Positions 17,231-25,336 of a stretch of 64,000 bases of DNA are shown here, one piece after another; positions within the stretch are counted from its first letter, which is position 1, and the number at the start of each line of letters is the position of its first letter. Under the pieces are notes generated by a model, which did no database searches, had not been told where the DNA came from, and was given only the letters and a program-made list of their open reading frames with translations. Both the position numbers and the translations under genes were made by a program. This DNA comes from an uncultured Acidobacteriia bacterium (GTDB taxonomy: Bacteria; Acidobacteriota; Terriglobia; Bryobacterales; Bryobacteraceae), in assembly GCA_903925015.1 (NCBI GenBank), contig CAIYDY010000373.1, positions 1 through 64,000 on the forward strand, given 5' to 3'.

Positions 17231-17736
17231 CCTTCCGAATTATGTCATCCCGGGTAGTGCCGTAACTTTCGGTCACAACATTCCGTAATCAATTTTCTTT
17301 ATGGTTTCAACAACTTCCCGGTTGCCGACGCCGGAATCGCCGCAAGTGCATGGTAAATATGGCGTGGGAATCACTACCAGTGATTCATTCAATCGACATG
17401 GCCGTATGCGAAAATGGAATCAAGTCGGCGGAAGAGCCCGTTCCCTGCAAGGTCCTTACCAGTAGTTAGGACTGAACTTGAGCTCCCAGCACCTGCCGAA
17501 TTTCGTCGGAGTAATTCTCAAAAGCTTTGATTACCCGCGCGGACGGTACCGCGTTGTAATCTGGATTCCATCCAGCGTTTCCATCCAGCGTTTCCATCCA
17601 GCGTTTCCATCCAGCAATGTTGCTTGAATGACCTGCGGGCCCGCCGTTTGAGGGTCGCGGAAAACAACTAGCTTGGCCGGAGGTGTGTCCCATCCCTCCC
17701 GCCGGCAGACCAACACACAAGGAGGATTGAAACCCC
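17231..17736. other. Intergenic region between TIR and TPR genes
   Basis: These 506 bases separate the divergent TIR-transmembrane and TPR genes. No recognisable coding region is present. A minus-strand frame crossing it is low-complexity because of the 13-bp repeats at 17566-17616. The strong Shine-Dalgarno site AAGGAGG of the downstream TPR gene is near 17722. AT-rich stretches around 17280-17310 could hold the TIR promoter, but I could not define hexamers with confidence. Confidence 0.5.
17566..17616. repeat. 13-bp tandem repeat, about 3.9 copies
   Basis: The unit TTCCATCCAGCGT occurs at 17566-17578, 17579-17591 and 17592-17604 without mismatch. A fourth partial copy (TTCCATCCAGCA) starts at 17605. 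A unit length of 13 is not a multiple of three, so it is unlikely to be coding. It lies between divergent genes and could vary in copy number by slippage. There are no unique spacers, so it is not a CRISPR. Confidence 0.9.
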
Positions 17737-18996
17737 ATGCGCACTCTCGTGGCGCTAACGCTATACGTGTCCCTTTCCTCGGCTGCTACCTTGGGAGTCC
17801 AGCCGGATTGGAGGATCTTGCGCGAACAAGGACTCGCCCAGATCGACAACAAGGAATATGTTGCGGCCGAAAGCTCGCTGCGCGCAAGTCTCGCCGCTGC
17901 CCAAAGCCTCATCCAGACGGCGCTGAGTTCGAGTGATCTTGGCGTTGCATTGCACAATTTGGGCAAGGATCCGGCTGCGCGCATCCAGTTGGAGCGGGCG
18001 CTCAAGATTTGGCAGGAATCCGCCGGCCAGCAAGCGCGGCTGGGCCGTACGGCTGAGTCGCTGGGTGTGATCCTGAGGAACGCGGGTGATTACTCTGGTG
18101 CGGAAAACCTGCTGCGTCGAACACTGACTGTTGCGGGCATTACCGTCGAGTCGCGCGCCGAACTCTCGAATCTGCTCGGCGACCTATTCCGGGAGGAGGG
18201 GCGCATGGCCGAGGCTGGCGCAACATTCCGCTCGGTGCTGGATCTTCCCGGAATTCCCTGGCATGCCGAGGCCGATGCCCACATTGGCGTTGCGGACTTG
18301 GCCCGTGAGGCGCGCAACTGGGAGGTCAGCTTCGAGCACTGGAGCAAGGTCATCGAGATTGCCCACGACCACAATGACAGCAATGTTGAAGCGATCGGCC
18401 TACGCGGGCTCGGCCTCGCGTGGTCGCAGAATGGAAACAGGGCACGGGGTGAGCCACTACTGCGCAAATCGCTTGCACTTTTTGAGGCCTCGGTGCCCCA
18501 AAACCTGCACCAGACGGCGACAACGCTCGGGGGCATGGCCGAATTCTACATCGCGGATGGCAAGCTTGCCATGGCGGAGGAGGTTCTTCTGAAGGCGATC
18601 GGGCTGGATGAGCGCGGCTTGGGCGAAAACCATCCGCAGGTCGGAGCGCTGCTCCAGCTGTTGGCCGATGTGCAGGCCAGACACCACGATTTCGAGCATG
18701 CCCGCCGCTCCATGGACCGGGCCATGCTGATCATGTCGGCAAAGTTCGGGGAGGATTCCGTAGTCGCCGGATCGGTCTGGGCGGGTCGCGGACGTATCGA
18801 GCAGGCGGCTGGAAATGCGTCGGCGGCGGTGGACGATTACCGGAAAGCGCTGGTACTGCTTTCCACGGGAGGCCCTGACTTGGAGGGATTCCGTTCCAGC
18901 GTGATCCAAAGTTGTTCCGAGGTATTGAAGCAATTGCACCGCAAGGGTGAGGCCAAGGCGCTTCTTTCCCTGCTCCCGCGGCACGACCGTCCCTAG
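17737..18996 (+). CDS. Secreted TPR-repeat protein
   Basis: This encodes 419 residues with a signal peptide (MRTLVALTLYVSLSSA) and at least eight TPR-like repeats across the length. Examples are 'AGDYSGAENLLRRTL', 'EGRMAEAGATFRSVL', 'GKLAMAEEVLLKAIGLDE' and a Kinesin-light-chain-like 'GENHPQVGALLQLLADVQ'. A strong AAGGAGG site precedes the ATG. A classical terminator follows the stop. It is a stand-alone transcription unit. Such proteins scaffold protein-protein contacts in the periplasm. No enzyme domain is present. Confidence 0.85.
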   Translation: MRTLVALTLYVSLSSAATLGVQPDWRILREQGLAQIDNKEYVAAESSLRASLAAAQSLIQTALSSSDLGVALHNLGKDPAARIQLERALKIWQESAGQQARLGRTAESLGVILRNAGDYSGAENLLRRTLTVAGITVESRAELSNLLGDLFREEGRMAEAGATFRSVLDLPGIPWHAEADAHIGVADLAREARNWEVSFEHWSKVIEIAHDHNDSNVEAIGLRGLGLAWSQNGNRARGEPLLRKSLALFEASVPQNLHQTATTLGGMAEFYIADGKLAMAEEVLLKAIGLDERGLGENHPQVGALLQLLADVQARHHDFEHARRSMDRAMLIMSAKFGEDSVVAGSVWAGRGRIEQAAGNASAAVDDYRKALVLLSTGGPDLEGFRSSVIQSCSEVLKQLHRKGEAKALLSLLPRHDRP

Positions 18997-19013
18997 CTTC
19001 CGGACTCGCGATC

Positions 19014-19050
19014 ACGAAAAAGCCCGACCTTGGAGGTCGGGCTTTCTCGT
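19014..19050. terminator. Bidirectional Rho-independent terminator
   Basis: A 12-bp perfect stem AAAGCCCGACCT (19019-19030) pairs with AGGTCGGGCTTT (19034-19045) around a 3-base loop, flanked by A-rich sequence on the left and CTCGTTTT on the right. It lies between the convergent TPR gene (plus) and DUF4097 gene (minus) and can serve both. Confidence 0.93.
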
Positions 19051-19064
19051 TTTGCACCTGTCGG

Positions 19065-20402
19065 CTAGTTTTTCTTGATCGTCAAACTACCCCGGTCCGA
19101 GTTCATGGTGATCTGCGGCCCGCTTCCGGACCTCCCCTTGAGCTTGCCCGAGCGGCCTTCGCTGTTTGCGTCGATGCCACTGCCGAAATCATTCGTGACA
19201 TCGCCTTGGCCGGTCCGCCCGTCCAGTACGAATCCCGCACCTGCCGGAACCGCGACGGTGATATCCCCATTTCGCACGTGCAGGTCCATCTTCGCCACCG
19301 GGGTTTTGGTCTCGGTCACTTGGATGTCGCCCCGGTCCACCGTCAATTCCACTGAATTGGTCACATCGGTAATCTGGATGTCCCGGCTGCCGGATTGGAA
19401 CCGCACCGGGCCCACCACGTTGGTCATCTTCAACTCGCTCAGGTCGAGGTTGATGTTGCCCGGGACCGCTTCGGCCCGGAAGTCCGAACGCTGCGATGTG
19501 AATCGGAAGGGCTTTGCCAATGCGCGGAATTCCAAGTTACCTGAGAATTCGCCGTTCACCGTGACCTGGCCCGCGACATTCTCGATTTGCACATCGCCGC
19601 CGCGCCCCTGTAGTTCTACCTTTCCCTTCACATCAATGGCCCGGATCAGGCCGCCGCGGCTGGAATCAACCTTTACATCCTTGGCGATGCGGTTCAGCCG
19701 CACGTCGCCTCGTCCGTTCAGGATTTCCACGGAGCCGCCAATGTCGTCCATGGTGAGGTCCCCGTTGCGACCCCGGGTTTCCACGTCGATACCAGCCGGA
19801 ATCACAATGTCCAAATCCGTAGAAATACTGAGCATGCGGGACGAGCGGGGCTCGTCGGCGTGCACCATGATGATGTCGCCCTGGCGCTCCACCCGCAGAT
19901 TGCTCTGCTGGTCGCCACGGTCGGCATCGGCCCGATTGAAAGCCCGAACGTTCTTGTGGCCGGTGATTTTGATGTCGCCGGTCTGCCCCCCTTTGACTGC
20001 AAGATTGCCCTTGACGTTGTCGAGGACGATCCGCGTCACACCCTGCGACGGGGTGGAGGAATTCACGTCGTACTCGAAATCCTGCCCCAGCAAATTCACG
20101 CCGCCGGAGCTGAACGGCCCAATGTGAATACCACCCTTGTTGCCGCCCCAAGCCACGAAACCGATCAGGACGAAGAGCCAGAACCAGCCACCGCCGGACA
20201 ACGGACGAGGCGGAACCGCAGTTCCCCTGCTGGCGTAAAACAGCACTTCCACCAACCCGATCACACCCAGGACAATAAGCAAAACCGGCCAGTAGTCGGC
20301 CAGCAACTGCCACACGCCGATGTCGCGGCCCAAATTGTTCAAGAGGAAGACCAGACCGATCGAAATCAGGATCAACGGGCCCGTAATGGAGCGCGGCCTC
20401 AT
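19065..20402 (-). CDS. Membrane-anchored DUF4097 beta-helix-like protein
   Basis: This encodes 445 residues. The N-terminus has two or three transmembrane segments of the LiaF/DUF5668 type ('ITGPLILISIGLVFLLNNLG', 'DYWPVLLIVLGVIGLVEVLF', 'FWLFVLIGFVAW'). The rest (about 115-445) is a repetitive beta domain with the short alternating G-D-[IV] pattern typical of DUF4097 putative adhesins ('GRNGDLTMDDIGG', 'GRGDVRLNRIAKD', 'GRGGDVQIENVAG'). The start overlaps the stop of the upstream small gene (ATGA). It is the last gene of a five-gene ECF sigma operon. In Firmicutes, LiaF-like/DUF4097 proteins work in envelope-stress sensing. A similar role is inferred here. Confidence 0.82.
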   Translation of the reverse strand: MRPRSITGPLILISIGLVFLLNNLGRDIGVWQLLADYWPVLLIVLGVIGLVEVLFYASRGTAVPPRPLSGGGWFWLFVLIGFVAWGGNKGGIHIGPFSSGGVNLLGQDFEYDVNSSTPSQGVTRIVLDNVKGNLAVKGGQTGDIKITGHKNVRAFNRADADRGDQQSNLRVERQGDIIMVHADEPRSSRMLSISTDLDIVIPAGIDVETRGRNGDLTMDDIGGSVEILNGRGDVRLNRIAKDVKVDSSRGGLIRAIDVKGKVELQGRGGDVQIENVAGQVTVNGEFSGNLEFRALAKPFRFTSQRSDFRAEAVPGNINLDLSELKMTNVVGPVRFQSGSRDIQITDVTNSVELTVDRGDIQVTETKTPVAKMDLHVRNGDITVAVPAGAGFVLDGRTGQGDVTNDFGSGIDANSEGRSGKLKGRSGSGPQITMNSDRGSLTIKKN

Positions 20403-20617
20403 CGCGCACCTCCGGGGGGGGGCGGGGGATCAATATAGTCGCGTTTGCGGCGGCCACCGCCCAGCAAGCGCAAGGAGCCGATCACGATCAGCAATACCGG
20501 CCAGGTCTGGCCGAAGGAGAAGCCCGTGAACCGGTCCACCAGGAACAGTACGCCCACTGTGATCAGAATGATGGGGCCGGTAATGGCCCGGGTCAAATTT
20601 TGTGCCTGCTCGTTCAT
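20399..20617 (-). CDS. Small LiaF-TM-like membrane protein
   Basis: This 72-residue protein has two hydrophobic helices: 'AITGPIILITVGVLFLVDRF' and 'TWPVLLIVIGSLRLLGG'. The same I-T-G-P-I...W-P-[VL]-L-[IL]-[IV]-G pattern is found at the N-terminus of the next gene, so the two look like duplicated DUF5668/LiaF-type membrane modules. GGAGGTGGGACG precedes the ATG. It overlaps both neighbours by ATGA. It is probably a component of the same membrane complex. Confidence 0.8.
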   Translation of the reverse strand: MNEQAQNLTRAITGPIILITVGVLFLVDRFTGFSFGQTWPVLLIVIGSLRLLGGGRRKRDYIDPPPPPGGAR

Positions 20618-21327
20618 CGTCCCACCTCCACATTGGAGTCTTTCGCGGTCCCCGGATTCAACCGCGCATACAGCATGTAAACACCCACACCGATCAAAAG
20701 GGCTGGCCAGAATCGCACAAACCGCTCCAGGCTGATCACGTCCGTGGAGTCCAGCAGCAGAACCGTACCCGCGCCGATCAGCAGGATCGCCCCCATCGGG
20801 AACTTTGAATTCGTCTGGACGTCGAACAGGCTGGAAAATTCCTCCACCGCAATTCCCATCTGACGACGCCGTGCCGTATGGAAGGCCTCGAACGCGTTGT
20901 AGAACACCCAAACGGCGATCATGATACCGGCAAATGCCGACAAGCTCCCGCTGTGCGAGTTGTTCGCGATCGTGATCAGCAGCCCGAATACCACGGCGTG
21001 GATCAAGCCCTTGGCGTACTGGCCGTTGCAGATGGCTCCGACGCCGGGAATGAATCCGAGGATGAAGGCCAGTGCGGGCGGCGTGCCCGGATTGCCCGGG
21101 TTGGGGCTCGTTGCGGGAAGACGCCTATGGAGTTCTGTGACCGGCACATCAGGCATGGAATAGGGAGAATCCACGAAACGGTCGCGCGCCGGCGGGGCTT
21201 GGGCTGGAACGTGGTCGGAGCAAAACACCGACCCTTGCGCCGGGCATTCACACTCTTTGCACATCGGTTTCCCGCACTCGCGGCAGAACGCCGCGGCTTC
21301 TGTTTCGGGATGGTTGGCGCAATTCAT
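20614..21327 (-). CDS. B-box zinc-finger membrane protein
   Basis: About 237 residues. The N-terminal B-box-type zinc finger has Cys3, His6, Cys15, Cys18, Cys23, Cys26 and Cys36/His39. Then come a Pro-rich linker, a hydrophobic region with a TM2-like hairpin ('ALAFILGFIPGVGAICNGQY', 'GLIHAVVFGLLITIANN'), further helices, and a C-terminal pair of LiaF-like segments ('GAILLIGAGTVLLLDS', 'FWPALLIGVGVYML'). AGGAGG sits nine bases before the second ATG (21327), preferred over an ATG directly next to it. The protein probably links a cytoplasmic zinc domain to the membrane complex of this operon. Confidence 0.78.
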   Translation of the reverse strand: MNCANHPETEAAAFCRECGKPMCKECECPAQGSVFCSDHVPAQAPPARDRFVDSPYSMPDVPVTELHRRLPATSPNPGNPGTPPALAFILGFIPGVGAICNGQYAKGLIHAVVFGLLITIANNSHSGSLSAFAGIMIAVWVFYNAFEAFHTARRRQMGIAVEEFSSLFDVQTNSKFPMGAILLIGAGTVLLLDSTDVISLERFVRFWPALLIGVGVYMLYARLNPGTAKDSNVEVGR

Positions 21328-21345
21328 AACTGACATCCTCCTGTA

Positions 21346-21963
21346 TTACTTCCTGCCGTCCTGCTGTGGAACGGTCTCCAGCTTGCGGTCGTTGGCTTGG
21401 GCCTCGGCCGCAGCAGCTTCCTCGTCCGCCTGTTTCTGTTTCCAGTCGTCGATCTGACCCCGGATCTCATAGACAAGCTTCATGCTTTCGTAGCTCTTCA
21501 CAGCCCGGTCCCACATCTTGTGGGATCGGTCGTCCAGCGACGACCAGATCCGGATCGGATCCACATCCGCCGCACTCAAGATCTTCTTCGGTGCCCCCGC
21601 GCAACGGGTCAGCATTGTCAGCGACATTAGCGTCATCATCGCGCCCATCACCAGCCTGGGTTGCAGGATGGGGGCGAAAGTCCGGTTGATCCAGCCCCGG
21701 ATACCGCCCGCCCGCAGGTTGAACTCCCTGCCTTCCTGCGTCGCATGCAGAATTTTGGCAACCAGCACCGGCGGCGGTTCCACATCGGCCGCGATGCCGA
21801 TGAAGGACACCGCGCCCATCACGTCGGCCGCCATCTCGGCACAGGCCGCGCAGCTTGCCTTGTGTTGTTCAAACGCAGCCCTGTCCTCCGCCCTTGCCGG
21901 GGCGTTCAACTCGCCGTCGACTGCATCGGCGAGGAGGATCTCGAACTGTTCACAACTCAACAT
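21346..21963 (-). CDS. Zinc-finger anti-sigma factor
   Basis: This 205-residue membrane protein has a zf-HC2-like N-terminus with His34, Cys38 and Cys41 (HKASCAAC). One transmembrane helix lies at about residues 104-121 (LVMGAMMTLMSLTMLTR), followed by a Lys/Glu/Ala-rich periplasmic tail. It lies 19 bases downstream of an ECF sigma gene and is almost surely its cognate anti-sigma factor. Release of the sigma factor after an envelope signal is the expected mechanism. The charged coiled-coil-like tail ('QIDDWKQKQADEEAAAAEAQ') is the probable sensing part. Confidence 0.82.
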   Translation of the reverse strand: MLSCEQFEILLADAVDGELNAPARAEDRAAFEQHKASCAACAEMAADVMGAVSFIGIAADVEPPPVLVAKILHATQEGREFNLRAGGIRGWINRTFAPILQPRLVMGAMMTLMSLTMLTRCAGAPKKILSAADVDPIRIWSSLDDRSHKMWDRAVKSYESMKLVYEIRGQIDDWKQKQADEEAAAAEAQANDRKLETVPQQDGRK

Positions 21964-21982
21964 CTATGTAATTCCTGATTCC

Positions 21983-22636
21983 TTAGGCACCTGGACGGTG
22001 CTTTTTCAACAATCGGGCCAGTTCCGCCCGGCCCCGGTTGAGCCGCGACTTCACCGTGCCTTCGGGGATCGATAGTACCACCGCAATCTCCCGGTACTCC
22101 ATCTCCTGCAAATCCCTTAGGATAATGGTTTCCCGCAGTTCAGGCGACAATTTGGCCAGTGCGCCCTGCAGCAACTCGCTTGCCTCCCGGCCGGCGAGCG
22201 CGGCATCGGGACGGTTTACCGATACAAACCCTTCCTCGACGCGCGGCAACTGCTCCTCGATCGAATCCGTCACACGCTCGTTCCGCGTGCGGCGGTAGTG
22301 GTCGATCAACAGGTTGCGGGTCAGGCGGGTGAGCCATGTCGCAAATGAACCTTCGGTGGACCGGAAGCCACCCAGCGCCCGGTAGACGCGGAGGAAGACA
22401 TCCTGGGTCAAATCCTGCGCATCGCTATCCCGGCCGGTGAACCGGTAGCAGATGCTATAGACGCGCCGGGTATGCAAGCGCACCAAACCTTCCCAAGCGG
22501 CGGCTTCACCGCTCAGGCAACGTTCCACAAGTGTGCTGTCTTGATCCAAGCCGCTCTTCGCTATTGTCTGCCATCCGGTCGCCTCCGTGGGGTGGAAGCC
22601 CCAATTTGACACCGCGATTTGTCCTGCCGCCTGCAT
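21983..22636 (-). CDS. ECF RNA polymerase sigma factor
   Basis: This 217-residue ECF sigma factor has region 2 'GRDSDAQDLTQDVFLRVYRA' and 'FATWLTRLTRNLLIDHYRR', and region 4 'LSPELRETIILRDLQEMEYR' with HTH 'EIAVVLSIPEGTVKSRLNRG'. The SIPEGTVKSRL wording is typical of RpoE/SigW-like factors. The N-terminal 30 residues before 'LDQDSTLVERC' may not be translated, because the usual family start would be near 22549. It is the first gene of the five-gene operon that ends at 19065. Confidence 0.9.
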   Translation of the reverse strand: MQAAGQIAVSNWGFHPTEATGWQTIAKSGLDQDSTLVERCLSGEAAAWEGLVRLHTRRVYSICYRFTGRDSDAQDLTQDVFLRVYRALGGFRSTEGSFATWLTRLTRNLLIDHYRRTRNERVTDSIEEQLPRVEEGFVSVNRPDAALAGREASELLQGALAKLSPELRETIILRDLQEMEYREIAVVLSIPEGTVKSRLNRGRAELARLLKKHRPGA

Positions 22637-22710
22637 GATCTTTCAGCAAACCTTTCAGTTCAAGGAACGATGCACGGCCCCCGGAGGTTCAATTTTTCCA
22701 CAGGAACAAT

Positions 22711-23457
22711 TCAGTCCCGGTCTGCGACGGGCTTTTCGGCGTGGTCCACCACCAAGTATTCAACCGGGCCCTTCTGTGGCACTAGTTTCAATCCCACTTT
22801 CGAAAGTGCCGTAAATATGGATCCGTTGTCCCCCGTGCCATCCGTCCGCGGCGCGGAGGGCGACCAGTCGAGGCTGAAATCGTAAAATCCCGGAAGCCCG
22901 GTCTTGTCCAGAACCGGTCGGTCCGTGGGCCCGTTCAGGCCACTGGGTGACAGGTAGTGGGTAAAATCCTCCATGGATAAGTGTCGGAACTCAACGCGCC
23001 CGTTTGCGAAGCTGATGCCGGGCTGCCCGGGTTCCGATGGCTTTAGCCTGTTGCCGCCCGAGGCCACCAACGTATAGACCGGTTGCTCCTTCGTCTCCCA
23101 GTTAACCTTCAAATGGAATCGTTCCGCGAGGAATATTTGCAGCATCGCCTCGGTCCTGCGGTAGAGCTTCTCCTCGTCGGCTGGCATTCCGGACGGAAGC
23201 TTTGCTGCGAAATCCCACTTTTCCTGATGGATCCAATCCGGCCCCTTCAGTTGCGGTGCCCGCAAGTTCGGAAACGCGCTCTCGATCAGCATGGCCAGCG
23301 TGTGGGCCGTGCCTGTGAATTGAGCCCGGTCGAGTTTTGAGGTGATTCTGGTGCCCGCGGCCGATGGCTTCAATGACACAACCTCGAATGCCTCGGGTTG
23401 CTCAGCCTGGACCGTCACTCCGGCCCATATCAAAATCAGCGCAGCGAGTCTTCGCAT
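22711..23457 (-). CDS. TIGR03435 family soil-associated protein
   Basis: This 248-residue secreted protein has a short signal peptide (MRRLAALILIWAGVTVQA). Family hallmarks are 'FEVVSLKPSA' near residue 25, 'MLQIFLAERFHLKVNWETKEQPVYTL' (in two parts) near 105-130, and 'PVLDKTGLPGFYDFSLDW' near 180. TIGR03435 proteins are strongly expanded in Solibacter-type Acidobacteria and their function is unknown. The gene faces away from nrdR. It is the best single taxonomic marker in the window. Confidence 0.9.
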   Translation of the reverse strand: MRRLAALILIWAGVTVQAEQPEAFEVVSLKPSAAGTRITSKLDRAQFTGTAHTLAMLIESAFPNLRAPQLKGPDWIHQEKWDFAAKLPSGMPADEEKLYRRTEAMLQIFLAERFHLKVNWETKEQPVYTLVASGGNRLKPSEPGQPGISFANGRVEFRHLSMEDFTHYLSPSGLNGPTDRPVLDKTGLPGFYDFSLDWSPSAPRTDGTGDNGSIFTALSKVGLKLVPQKGPVEYLVVDHAEKPVADRD

Positions 23458-23554
23458 TTTTCCGTCCAGCCGGATTATACCTGTTCAAAACGAACTTTAT
23501 GTGCTCCAGCGCATGCCAGCCAATAGAATTGAATGGAAGGAGCGGCGGACTCAC

Positions 23555-24058
23555 ATGACCTGTCCTTACTGCGGACATGCGGAAGACCGCGTAATCGATT
23601 CGCGCGAAAGCAAGGAAGGCAATTCCATCCGGCGTCGGCGCGAATGCGCGGCGTGCGAGAAGCGATTTACCACCTACGAGCGGATTGACGAAGTTCCCTA
23701 CATGGTCGTCAAGAAGGACGGGCGGCGGGAGAAATTTGATAGGGAGAAGGTCCTGAAGGGCCTCATTAAATCCTGCGAAAAGCGACCCATCGGGATGCAG
23801 AAGCACTCCGAATTGGTGGATGCCGTGGAGGCTCTGGTCACCGATTCGCCGGACCGTGAAATCAGCACCACCGAAATTGGCGAATTCCTGATGGAGCGTC
23901 TCAAGGAGTTGGACAAGATAGCGTACGTGCGTTTTGCCTCCGTGTACCGCGATTTCCAGGACGAGCAGGCGTTCATGGACGAACTGCGTGCGCTCACGGG
24001 GCAGACAGGCACGTGGCCGGGCCGCGAACGGGTGAAGCGCAAGCCCGCAAATTCCTGA
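23555..24058 (+). CDS. nrdR: Transcriptional repressor NrdR
   Basis: This 167-residue zinc/ATP-cone repressor acts on ribonucleotide reductase genes. The N-terminal zinc ribbon uses Cys3, Cys6, Cys31 and Cys34 (CPYC...CAAC). The ATP-cone follows from ~49 (VVKKDGRREKFDREKVLKG) to about 139. NrdR represses nrd operons at high (d)ATP. Length is typical with a short extra C-terminal tail. GGAAGGAG lies upstream of the ATG. No ribonucleotide reductase gene is present in the window. Confidence 0.96.
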   Translation: MTCPYCGHAEDRVIDSRESKEGNSIRRRRECAACEKRFTTYERIDEVPYMVVKKDGRREKFDREKVLKGLIKSCEKRPIGMQKHSELVDAVEALVTDSPDREISTTEIGEFLMERLKELDKIAYVRFASVYRDFQDEQAFMDELRALTGQTGTWPGRERVKRKPANS

Positions 24059-24070
24059 TATTCTGGGTCA

Positions 24071-25336
24071 GTGAAAAAGCGGGAAGGGTTTGTGGGCAGT
24101 GACGTCTTTGTGGCCGGGAACGGCCTGATGGATCGACGCCTTCTCTTGGGTGGCGGCGTTGCTGCCGGGATCGCCGCCGGAGCCGCGGGCTTGGCATTGG
24201 GCCAGTCGCCCGATTGGATGAAAACACCGGGCCGTGGTTTTTCAGGCTACGGGATGCCCTCCAAATGGCAGGAAAAGGTGCAGCGTCCGTTCAGTCCCGC
24301 TCCGGGTCGACCGGGTACCGGGTCGTCACGGACGCCCCTGCATCTGCTGGAAGGCACGATCACCCCCAACGGACTGCATTTCGAGCGCCACCACAACGGA
24401 ATTCCAGACATTGATCCGGCCCGGCACGAACTTGCCATCCACGGCATGGTGAAGCGCCCCTTGGCCTTTTCGATGGAAAACCTGATGCGGTATCCCATGG
24501 AGACGCACATCCGGTTCATCGAGTGCCCGGGCAATTCCGGCGGCTATGCATCCGTTCAGCCCGCGCAAACCACTGCAGGCGGTATCAACGGCCTCCTGTC
24601 CTGTTCCGAATGGACCGGTGTAAGGCTCTCGACGTTGTTGGATGAGGCGGGTGTGCAGCCCGGCGCGAAATGGGTGGTGGCGGAGGGTGCCGACGCGGCC
24701 GCCATGAGCCGCAGCGTTCCGCTGGAAAAATGCCTCGACGACGCCGTGATCGCCCTGTACCAGAATGGCGAGGCGATCCGACCCGAACAAGGGTATCCGA
24801 TGCGGCTCCTGCTGCCCGGCTTCGAGGGGAACATGTGCGTCAAATGGCTGCGCCGCCTGAAGGTTACGGACGCTCCGGTCGATGCGCGCGACGAAACCTC
24901 GCACTACACCGAGTTGATGCCCGGAGGCAAGGCCCGCCAATACATGTTTCTGCAGGCGGTGAAATCGGCAATCGTGAAGCCCTCCTTCGGCATGGCGATG
25001 CGGGGGCCGGGTCTGTATGAGATTTCGGGACTGGCGTGGACCGGGGCGGGCAAGGTGTCGAAGGTGGAAATCACCGCCGATGGCGGCAGGACGTGGGCTC
25101 CGGCGGCGCTTGGCGAGCCTGTCCTCTCCAAGGCCTTGACCCGGTTCCGGCTCGCATGGAAGTGGGACGGTCGTCCCTCCGTCCTCGCCAGCCGCGCCAC
25201 TGACGAGACTGGCGAAACACAGCCGACCCGTGCCGCATGGGTGGCCCAATACGCCACGGGCCAGTTCTATCACTTCAATGGAATCCAGAGTTGGGCGGTT
25301 GCCGCCGACGGGACGGTGTCGAATGTATATCTGTAG
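24071..25336 (+). CDS. soxC: SoxC-like molybdopterin sulfite dehydrogenase
   Basis: This 421-residue sulfite-oxidase-family protein has a Tat-type leader ('LMDRRLLLGGGVAAG', residues 19-33) and a conserved N-terminal 'VAGNGLMDRR' element that supports the GTG start at 24071. The molybdenum-ligand Cys is Cys152 in 'FIECPGNSGG'. The C-terminal dimerisation domain contains 'KVEITADGGRTW'. With SoxD it forms the sulfane dehydrogenase Sox(CD)2 that oxidises carrier-bound sulfane sulfur in the periplasm. The cytochrome gene that follows overlaps by 14 bp. SoxXA, SoxYZ and SoxB are absent here, so the pair may instead oxidise sulfite or another S/N compound. Confidence 0.88.
   Translation: MKKREGFVGSDVFVAGNGLMDRRLLLGGGVAAGIAAGAAGLALGQSPDWMKTPGRGFSGYGMPSKWQEKVQRPFSPAPGRPGTGSSRTPLHLLEGTITPNGLHFERHHNGIPDIDPARHELAIHGMVKRPLAFSMENLMRYPMETHIRFIECPGNSGGYASVQPAQTTAGGINGLLSCSEWTGVRLSTLLDEAGVQPGAKWVVAEGADAAAMSRSVPLEKCLDDAVIALYQNGEAIRPEQGYPMRLLLPGFEGNMCVKWLRRLKVTDAPVDARDETSHYTELMPGGKARQYMFLQAVKSAIVKPSFGMAMRGPGLYEISGLAWTGAGKVSKVEITADGGRTWAPAALGEPVLSKALTRFRLAWKWDGRPSVLASRATDETGETQPTRAAWVAQYATGQFYHFNGIQSWAVAADGTVSNVYL

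Noticed and set aside
17566-17616. Possible CRISPR array
   Set aside because: Units abut directly without spacers and are only 13 bp long.
17466-18005. Minus-strand frame crossing the 13-bp repeat
   Set aside because: Repeat-derived 'WMETLDG' and antisense of the TPR gene, so not a gene.
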